DNA of 10,839 bases from CAYREE01 sp964423225 (GTDB taxonomy: Archaea; Altiarchaeota; Altiarchaeia; IMC4; SCGC-AAA252-I15): the NCBI GenBank assembly GCA_964423225.1, contig CAYREE010000078.1:1-10839 (forward strand), in the 5' to 3' direction. The notes below the pieces were generated by a model. The model saw only the letters and a program-made list of their open reading frames with translations. It was not told the origin of the DNA and made no database searches. Positions 6,507-10,839 of this stretch are shown here, piece by piece. How positions within the stretch are numbered: the stretch's first letter is position 1; each line of letters opens with the position of its first letter. The translations under genes were made by a program, and so were the position numbers.

Positions 6507-6839
6507 ATGGCTTCTAAGAAAAAAGAGATATTGATGAGTAAAAAACTCACTGAATTCATGTATAATATCTCTGATAGGGAAGCCATTGAAGAATTAGCCA
6601 AACTATGTAGCAAGCTAAAGCTTAATCTTGATTCTCTTGAGACAATGGATGAAGACACTAAAAGAGACCTATATGAAAAACTGTCGGACTGACTCGCACT
6701 GAAATACGGGCGTGGAAAATACATGATAGCAAGAACCGAACTCCTAACCATCTTGAAATTATCCGATGATTACAAGCTAAAAGAAACAAGAAGGAAACGG
6801 CCTAAAAGCCCGGTAATGATGGGGAAACCTGGAGAATAA
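6507..6839 (+). CDS. Unknown small protein, 110 codons with an in-frame TGA at codon 62
   Basis: The ATG opens a 61-residue helical, charged segment (MASKKKEILMSKKLTEFMYN..., ending YEKLSD) to TGA at 6690-6692. The same frame continues for 48 codons to TAA at 6837-6839, beginning LALKYGRGKY and ending in a basic, Pro-containing tail (RRKRPKSP, then GKPGE). The continuous product would be a basic cytoplasmic protein of 110 residues, nearly the same length as its upstream neighbour, from which it is separated by 9 nt. An ATG at 6723 could start the second part alone (38 residues), but no promoter or strong ribosome site precedes it. As in the neighbour, the TGA is followed by C. The basic tail could bind nucleic acid; that is inference. 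If the TGA stops translation fully, the product is the 61-residue form, 6507-6692. Confidence 0.62.
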
Positions 6840-6849
6840 TGAATTGGAG

Positions 6850-6871
6850 AGAGCGATAATAATCTCGCTCT
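6850..6871. terminator. Hairpin between convergent genes
   Basis: AGAGCGA (6850-6856) and TCGCTCT (6865-6871) form a perfect 7-bp stem with an 8-nt loop, followed on the plus strand by TTCT. It lies between the end of the second TGA-split gene and the end of the VIT gene. Just beyond it TTCTAGA and TCTAGAA form another short inverted repeat overlapping the VIT stop codon. Archaeal termination relies mostly on T-runs, so the hairpin may stabilise mRNA ends instead. Confidence 0.4.
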
Positions 6872-6881
6872 TTCTAGAAAT

Positions 6882-7469
6882 CTAGAATAGGCTTCCTACA
6901 ATGTATGCTATACCCATTGTTATTCCTGCTACTATCAGCATCTTTAAGCCATATACCATCTTGTTCTTCCCGCTTATCTCGCCTAACAATAGCCCAAGTA
7001 TGAATATCTCCAATATGCTGATGCCCAGGGATAAGGGGAATGCTGTTTCCGCGGAGATAATATCGCCTAATGCTAGCATAAATGGTGTGAGCATGATGCA
7101 TGCAGCAATTACTGGGGATGCTCCATTGATCAATGAGGTGAAAAGCGATGCGAATTTTGCAGCATCCTTGTGGATGCTATCTGACATGTCGACTAGCATA
7201 TATTTTTCAAGTTCTTTTATCTCTTTCTCCCTCTCCGCGCTCTCTGTGAGATATGCGCTTGCAGTACCTGATACTCCGAGTGCTATTACTCCCGCCATAG
7301 AAGCGCCTAAAACAATCCGGGGATCATGGCTTCCTGCCACATAAGAGCCTATGATTATCCCTATCACAGTGTATAAGCCGTCGAAACCGTTTAATACAAA
7401 GTATCTTCGCGCGATAGTGAGCATATCTGTTATTCGAGTATATGCGCGAACCTTCAGTACATTCAACAT
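6882..7469 (-). CDS. VIT1/CCC1-family transporter, TIGR00267-like
   Basis: A 195-residue integral membrane protein. VIT/CCC1 proteins move Fe2+ or Mn2+ out of the cytosol (into vacuoles in plants and yeast); archaeal members are presumed metal transporters. Family marks: YFVLNGFDGLYTVIGIIIGSY (about residues 23-43), a second span ALGVSGTASAYLTESAERE (about 63-81) with the acidic cytoplasmic helix EKEIKELEKYML (about 81-92) and INGASPVIAA (about 114-123), then spans at about 143-165 and 173-193. The two N-terminal spans, charged loop and about three more spans match the family at full length. An alternative ATG at 7424 (residue 16) would still keep the conserved core. The stop is TAG. A possible minus-strand TATA lies at 7471-7480, so a start at the second ATG is also plausible. 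Confidence 0.88.
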   Translation of the reverse strand: MLNVLKVRAYTRITDMLTIARRYFVLNGFDGLYTVIGIIIGSYVAGSHDPRIVLGASMAGVIALGVSGTASAYLTESAEREKEIKELEKYMLVDMSDSIHKDAAKFASLFTSLINGASPVIAACIMLTPFMLALGDIISAETAFPLSLGISILEIFILGLLLGEISGKNKMVYGLKMLIVAGITMGIAYIVGSLF

Positions 7470-7528
7470 AGTATATAAAACAAAATACTCATAGGATAAT
7501 AAAAAACAAATAAAGAAATGGTGGTTTG

Positions 7529-7639
7529 ATGATTGATTATTTGATAAGAGTTACTGTAATTATTGCAATTATCATGGCTTTCCTGTATATTATCGGGATA
7601 GATCCGGTAAACACGATGATAGTATATCAGGTTGAATAA
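7529..7639 (+). CDS. 36-residue single-span membrane protein
   Basis: The ATG at 7529 opens MIDYLIRVTVIIAIIMAFLY followed by IIGIDPVNTM and a short tail, ending in TAA. Residues about 7-23 are a clean membrane span. GGTGGT stands just before the start and an A/T element (about 7495-7505) lies about 29 nt upstream, which supports expression. It sits alone between the divergent VIT gene and the convergent Cys-repeat gene, with no strong competing frame on either strand. No family recognised; a regulatory or subunit role for the neighbouring transporter is only a guess from position. Confidence 0.5.
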   Translation: MIDYLIRVTVIIAIIMAFLYIIGIDPVNTMIVYQVE

Positions 7640-7657
7640 ATGGTTGATATAAAAATC

Positions 7658-8128
7658 TTATCCAATATTGATTGATTCCTTTTCCTTGAGTTCACGCACA
7701 ATTTCAATCCTCTTTGAACATTTTTCTTTATAGAAGTCGTTGGTTATCCTTAGACACAATTCATTATCACTGTTTCCAGATGCAACACTGTAAAAACACT
7801 GGTCTTTAGGGAATTCATCCTCGATTTTATCGCAATATTCAGAGATTGTATTTCCTCCTGCAAGACCTGAATAACACCAATCTTTAATCATCCTTGTCTC
7901 ATCATTGTGTTTAAGGAATATTTTTTCGCAATAATCCGGGTCTGTTGAATTCCACGCGTTTTCTCTAACACACAAGTATACTTCTTCAAGAGTATATTCG
8001 TCATTGCATATGGAGATCATGGTTGAAACATCAATTTTATTCTGTGATCCAACATATAGGTCAAAAAAAAGAGTTGCTAGTAGTATTAATCCGGCTGAAC
8101 CAAGCACTATCTTCGCTCCTTTCTTCAT
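7658..8128 (-). CDS. Membrane-anchored Cys-repeat protein (paralogue of the 1971-2405 product)
   Basis: The 156-residue product starts MKKGAKIVLGSAGLILLATL, a basic n-region plus one span (about residues 7-27), leaving the rest outside. The outside domain carries regularly spaced cysteines: PDYCEKIF, KDWCYSGLA, SEYCDKI, KDQCFYSVA, NELCLRI and KEKCSKRI, alternating a Cys-x-x-Ile helix start and a Cys-x-x-x-x-Ala helix with Asp/Asn-rich turns. The 1971-2405 protein has the same unit, span and size. I know of no function; the regular pattern suggests a disulfide-pinned helical solenoid or adhesive module at the surface. A minus-strand TATA-like GATATTTATTG lies about 30 nt before the ATG. The C-terminal KELKEKES tail is charged. 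The stop is TAA. Confidence 0.83.
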   Translation of the reverse strand: MKKGAKIVLGSAGLILLATLFFDLYVGSQNKIDVSTMISICNDEYTLEEVYLCVRENAWNSTDPDYCEKIFLKHNDETRMIKDWCYSGLAGGNTISEYCDKIEDEFPKDQCFYSVASGNSDNELCLRITNDFYKEKCSKRIEIVRELKEKESINIG

Positions 8129-8153
8129 ATTGACAAAATAATGGTGAAATCAA

Positions 8154-8164
8154 CAATAAATATC
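8154..8164 (-). promoter_or_regulatory. TATA-like element of the second Cys-repeat gene
   Basis: On the minus strand GATATTTATTG is centred about 30 nt before the ATG at 8128, with no Shine-Dalgarno between, giving a leaderless or very short-leader message. Confidence 0.4.
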
Positions 8165-8168
8165 AATA

Positions 8169-8216
8169 AGTCTATTTCTTGTGTTTTAATGTTAGGTGAT
8201 TTTTACACAATAGACT
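8169..8216. terminator. Imperfect inverted repeat downstream of the secreted-protein operon
   Basis: AGTCTATT (8169-8176) pairs with AATAGACT (8209-8216), and inside it GTGT (8181-8184) pairs with ACAC (8205-8208), leaving a 4-nt bulge (TCTT) on the left arm. It sits 14 nt beyond the stop of the 8230-9522 gene, and the minus strand after it is A/T-rich. It could end the operon transcript or be an operator for the downstream Cys-repeat gene, whose TATA element lies immediately beyond. Confidence 0.35.
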
Positions 8217-8229
8217 AATAAGGTATTTT

Positions 8230-9222
8230 TCACAAGCATTTGCCTTCCTGGCATCCTCTATCGCATCGTTCGGTTGGCGCGGATTTGCTTACCAGACTTT
8301 CTCCAGCTAGTCTTAGTTTTACAATGCACTTGGAGTTTTTGGTTCCAGGACTCTTACATATCGGGGATTGAAGCTGGAGGTATACATCCCCTCTGCTACA
8401 AACCTTTTTTTCCTTGTATTCACCACAGTCCCGGTTAGTACGGCAGACTATACTTGATGCGGATTTGATTGTTGTAGTATCTTTAGGTATTGTGACCTTG
8501 ACAACAATGGTTGTAGTTGTTTTACGTGTTGTGGTCGTAGACTCGTCTTTATCACAGATTTCATTTTTATTAGTGTCCAGACAGCATTCCCCAATCTTAT
8601 ACTCATAATAGTTGGTACTACATCCCACTGTTGACAACGTAGTTGATGGAGGAATATCGGGTTCATCAGATCCTATGAAAAATCCTAGCACCCAATTTAT
8701 CATCCTTTTTAATAGATTCCAGATGCCAGAATCTTCATCGGTGGGATCTTCAATAACATTTACTTTACCTTGATCTGACTTTGATGATATCTTATATAAC
8801 CCGTTTTTTATGGCTGTGATCTTGACATTATATGTCCCATTTAAAGGAGTATTGAATACCAGCATCTTCTTTGCACTAGTCGTTTCACCAGATATCTTAA
8901 CCCCCTTTGGATCGAATACTTCAACCTTGTATTCTCCTTGTTCTGGACTGAAGTCTATCTCACTACTACCCCCATAGCCTTTTACCGCATAATATAACTC
9001 CTGTTTATTAGACAACTTTTGGCTTACACCAACACCAGGAATATAGTTACCCGCCTTATTAGCCTCTTCAAACGCCTCATTTAGACTATACATCCCTTTT
9101 AGTCTTGTCGTCATCTTCTCATAGTCAGATCTTGGCATTACAAACACTATCTTCCATCTGTCATCATGTCTCTTTAAAATTGCGGCATGTGGCCCGATTA
9201 CTTCTTTTTCCTCTTCATTCAC
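8230..9222 (-). CDS. Secreted multidomain Cys-rich protein, part downstream of an in-frame TAA
   Basis: This 330-codon stretch from a GTG is in the same frame as the 9253-9522 ORF; only a TAA at 9255-9253 separates them, and the ten codons between (VFYDLDSLIW) are also protein-like. Numbered on the joined 430-codon frame: the second half of an NTF2-like fold (about 91-130, DDRWKIVFVMP), a beta-sandwich domain (about 185-248, EYKVEVFDPKG and YNVKITAIKNG), an amphipathic helix (about 268-284), a Cys module (about 301-327, GECCLDTNKNEICDKDE), a Thr-rich linker (about 328-352) and a C-terminal Cys domain (about 360-430, ending CDRGCQEGKCL). The Cys modules and Thr linker are of a type seen in archaeal surface proteins. 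There is no Shine-Dalgarno at the GTG, so independent translation is unlikely. It ends in a plausible TGA. Confidence 0.75.
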   Translation of the reverse strand: MNEEEKEVIGPHAAILKRHDDRWKIVFVMPRSDYEKMTTRLKGMYSLNEAFEEANKAGNYIPGVGVSQKLSNKQELYYAVKGYGGSSEIDFSPEQGEYKVEVFDPKGVKISGETTSAKKMLVFNTPLNGTYNVKITAIKNGLYKISSKSDQGKVNVIEDPTDEDSGIWNLLKRMINWVLGFFIGSDEPDIPPSTTLSTVGCSTNYYEYKIGECCLDTNKNEICDKDESTTTTRKTTTTIVVKVTIPKDTTTIKSASSIVCRTNRDCGEYKEKKVCSRGDVYLQLQSPICKSPGTKNSKCIVKLRLAGESLVSKSAPTERCDRGCQEGKCL

Positions 9223-9252
9223 CCATATCAGAGAATCCAGGTCATAGAATAC

Positions 9253-9522
9253 TTATGCTACAATCCCATTGTCTGACACCTTCTCATTGGATATACTCCA
9301 TTGGATTATATCAGCCTGGTTCCAAGCAGTATTTACTGTATTCTTGTATGCGTTTAGCTCATAGTCTCCCTGAGGCAGTGATCCTGGATGTATCAGATTC
9401 ATGTATCCATGCAGATCCTCTTCCATACTAAATTGATAATAGTCTCTGAGGATGTCTATGACTTCCGTATCACTGGCAGATACAGTAGAAGCCAATAATA
9501 ACAATAAAATTATCCGTTTCAT
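9253..9522 (-). CDS. Signal peptide and NTF2-like start of the interrupted secreted protein
   Basis: Eighty-nine residues from ATG to TAA. MKRIILLLLLASTVSA is a standard Sec signal peptide with likely cleavage after Ala16. What follows (VIDILRDYYQFSMEEDLHGY, then an IIQWSISNEKVSDNGIVA strand region) looks like the first half of an NTF2/SnoaL-like alpha+beta domain, cut before its last strands, which appear in frame after the stop. The ATG overlaps the TGA of the upstream gene as ATGA, and GGTGGTG precedes it, so translation is coupled. The TAA replaces one residue between strand residues Ala89 and Val91; a Gln, Lys, Glu or Tyr codon is one base away. It is either a truncated secreted domain or the 5' part of a broken or recoded gene. 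Confidence 0.75.
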   Translation of the reverse strand: MKRIILLLLLASTVSASDTEVIDILRDYYQFSMEEDLHGYMNLIHPGSLPQGDYELNAYKNTVNTAWNQADIIQWSISNEKVSDNGIVA

Positions 9523-10839
9523 TGCCCACCACCCGCATCATCCTTCATCTCATAGTAGTGGACATAGAATGGTACGACCTGTAGTTTCGCATGTCCGTCA
9601 CCATCCCTTATTTCCACGACAACATATCTTATATCCAACTTGTCTTCAAGGTATTTCTGTCTTTCCTTGTCTATATGTGAGCGTATACCGGATTGTATCA
9701 AGTCTATTAATAGATTAGCATTGTCTTCTGAGAATTTTGCAAGGTCTCCCACACCAGGTATGAGCTTTAACTTGTAGTTGATGACGCCTATAGTAAACTG
9801 GCATGTCTCTAGGCTGGCGTCCATACCTGCAAAAAAGCTTTCATAGGGGCTTTTGCTGTCGAATGCCCGGTTTATCTTGTCGTGCATGGTCTTAACATTT
9901 CCGACAAGGCCTTTCACATCATTAACTTGTCCGAGAGTCCATCGTCCAGCTGGACCCACTAAATATCCCCCGAAATTGGTTCCTACACTCCATTTGTAAT
10001 CATCAAGGTCGTTTAACGCACTCGTCCAGAAGTTTGTATCGTAGCTCATCTCACCGAAATGAGATAGTTGTATCTGTCGTACCATACCATATGACTCGCT
10101 AGTCCTCTTCTCATTATATTCTATCATCGCGGAAGTGTATAGTTTATGTCTTTCAGGCCTGCTGTTTTTCAAGTCTTGAATCCATGTTGGTTGGTCCTGG
10201 TCGGATGCTACTGGCCTGTAGACTTGATGTCTGTCTTTTGTGTGCGGGATGAATGCTCCGGCATTTGTTGTGAGTATGATGTCTAGTTTGACGTCATCAA
10301 CATCATCATACTTGATTGCAACATTAGCATTCTTGCCTGCGTAAATGTATTTATCGGATGGTGAGGTAGCGGTAACCGTAACAGACTTGATTGTCGGTAG
10401 GGGATCATGGATCAGTATGAAGGATTCCTTTTCTTCAAGTATCCCAAGCCTTGAATTGTACACTGCATATGTGAGGATGACTTTGTAGGGTGATTCAAAG
10501 TCCATGTGATTCAAGCCTGTGACATCGGGTAATTCCCATTCGAACCTCATTATCCGGGAATTAGAGCGTTTGCTTGTTAGATATGTCCCCTGGTTTGTGA
10601 ACAATTTGTTTGGATCAGATACAGTGAATGTATATGTTGTCCCCTGGAAATTTAGTTCATGTTGGTTTTCGCATATTATCTCGACTTTGGCGCGTATTTT
10701 CTCTCCTTTTGCAAAGAATGTGTTTTTCTTTAAGAATGGGTTGCCTTTGATATATCGGACATTTACTTTTCCCCGGTGGATTGGATCGACTTCGAGTCTC
10801 AGATACGGTTTGATGCAGCGCGCCCTCTTTTTTATTGTT
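9519..10839 (-). CDS. Large extracytoplasmic protein with beta domains, N-terminus beyond the window
   Basis: The frame is open from the right edge to the TGA at 9519-9521, giving about 439 visible residues; the TTG at 10604 is not a start because coding-like sequence (KGEKIRAKVEIICENQHELN and more) continues upstream. The first ~180 visible residues are rich in beta strands with an Ig-like or CARDB-like feel (YKVILTYAVYNS, then IKSVTVTATSPSDKYIYAGK). The middle is mixed and contains aromatic-rich SYDTNFWTSALNDLDDYKW; the later part is helical (about 330-400). It closes with two strands (YVVVEIRDGDG and LQVVPFYVHYYE) and GGGQ. No membrane span or catalytic motif is seen. The ATGA overlap with the next gene shows an operon of secreted proteins. 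The family was not identified. Confidence 0.78.
   Translation of the reverse strand, partial: TIKKRARCIKPYLRLEVDPIHRGKVNVRYIKGNPFLKKNTFFAKGEKIRAKVEIICENQHELNFQGTTYTFTVSDPNKLFTNQGTYLTSKRSNSRIMRFEWELPDVTGLNHMDFESPYKVILTYAVYNSRLGILEEKESFILIHDPLPTIKSVTVTATSPSDKYIYAGKNANVAIKYDDVDDVKLDIILTTNAGAFIPHTKDRHQVYRPVASDQDQPTWIQDLKNSRPERHKLYTSAMIEYNEKRTSESYGMVRQIQLSHFGEMSYDTNFWTSALNDLDDYKWSVGTNFGGYLVGPAGRWTLGQVNDVKGLVGNVKTMHDKINRAFDSKSPYESFFAGMDASLETCQFTIGVINYKLKLIPGVGDLAKFSEDNANLLIDLIQSGIRSHIDKERQKYLEDKLDIRYVVVEIRDGDGHAKLQVVPFYVHYYEMKDDAGGGQ

Noticed and set aside
6321..6692. Genome-wide reassignment of TGA to a sense codon.
   Set aside because: TGA ends several genes plausibly, including an ATGA overlap at 9519-9522 and the natural C-terminus at 8230, and Trp is encoded by TGG throughout.
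6338..6751. 137-codon minus-strand ORF over the two TGA-split genes.
   Set aside because: It is Ser/Leu/Phe-rich, as expected for the antisense of Lys/Glu-rich genes, and has no promoter or motif. It is the only long alternative in that region, so it deserves a homology search before final dismissal.
6901..7344. 147-codon plus-strand ORF.
   Set aside because: It is the antisense of the VIT-family gene, which has clear family motifs.
9105..9431. 108-codon plus-strand ORF, and another at 9452-9718.
   Set aside because: Both lie antisense to the signal-peptide and secreted-protein genes and show His/Ser/Pro-rich translations typical of shadow frames.

Overview
The window looks like an archaeal chromosome segment. 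It is AT-rich and gene-dense. Most genes begin with an ATG about 24-30 nt downstream of a TATA-like element and have no Shine-Dalgarno, which is the leaderless pattern; a few have a GAGGTGAT-type ribosome site. Recognisable families fit Archaea: a TIGR00267-like VIT1/CCC1 transporter, a free-standing CBS pair, and secreted Cys-rich proteins with Thr-rich linkers of a kind I associate with DPANN archaea and Altiarchaeota. I cannot place it more finely. No rRNA, tRNA, CRISPR array, transposase or phage gene was seen.

Layout, left to right. 1-462: 3' end of a membrane protein with a charged helical tail. 467-1168 (-): SRAP/HMCES-type protein that protects abasic sites in DNA. 1216-1953 (+): a small membrane protein and a CBS-pair protein in tandem. 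1971-2405 (-): membrane-anchored Cys-repeat protein. 2482-3885 (+): large Tat-exported protein of unknown function. 3934-4302 (+): membrane-anchored ten-cysteine miniprotein. 4316-5362 (-): zinc-ribbon, membrane-anchored transglutaminase-like protein. 5429-6839 (+): four small co-oriented genes: a two-TM protein, an acidic helical repeat protein, and two ~110-codon genes that are each split by one in-frame TGA. 6882-7469 (-): VIT-family transporter. 7529-7639 (+): 36-residue single-TM protein. 7658-8128 (-): second Cys-repeat protein. 8230-10839 (-): an operon of secreted proteins running off the right edge, whose second gene is split by an in-frame TAA.

The dominant theme is the cell surface: roughly two thirds of the products carry a signal peptide, a Tat signal or a membrane anchor, and many have paired cysteines suited to extracytoplasmic disulfides. 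Cytoplasmic products are the SRAP protein, the CBS protein and the helical small proteins.

The most unusual observation is that three genes keep one reading frame across a single internal stop codon (TGA at 6321, TGA at 6690, TAA at 9255-9253), with coding-like protein on both sides and no frameshift. Both internal TGAs are followed by C, while the five TGA codons used as ordinary stops here are followed by T or A, and one of those lies in an ATGA gene overlap. Leaky or programmed readthrough, site-specific recoding, recent nonsense mutation and consensus error all remain possible.
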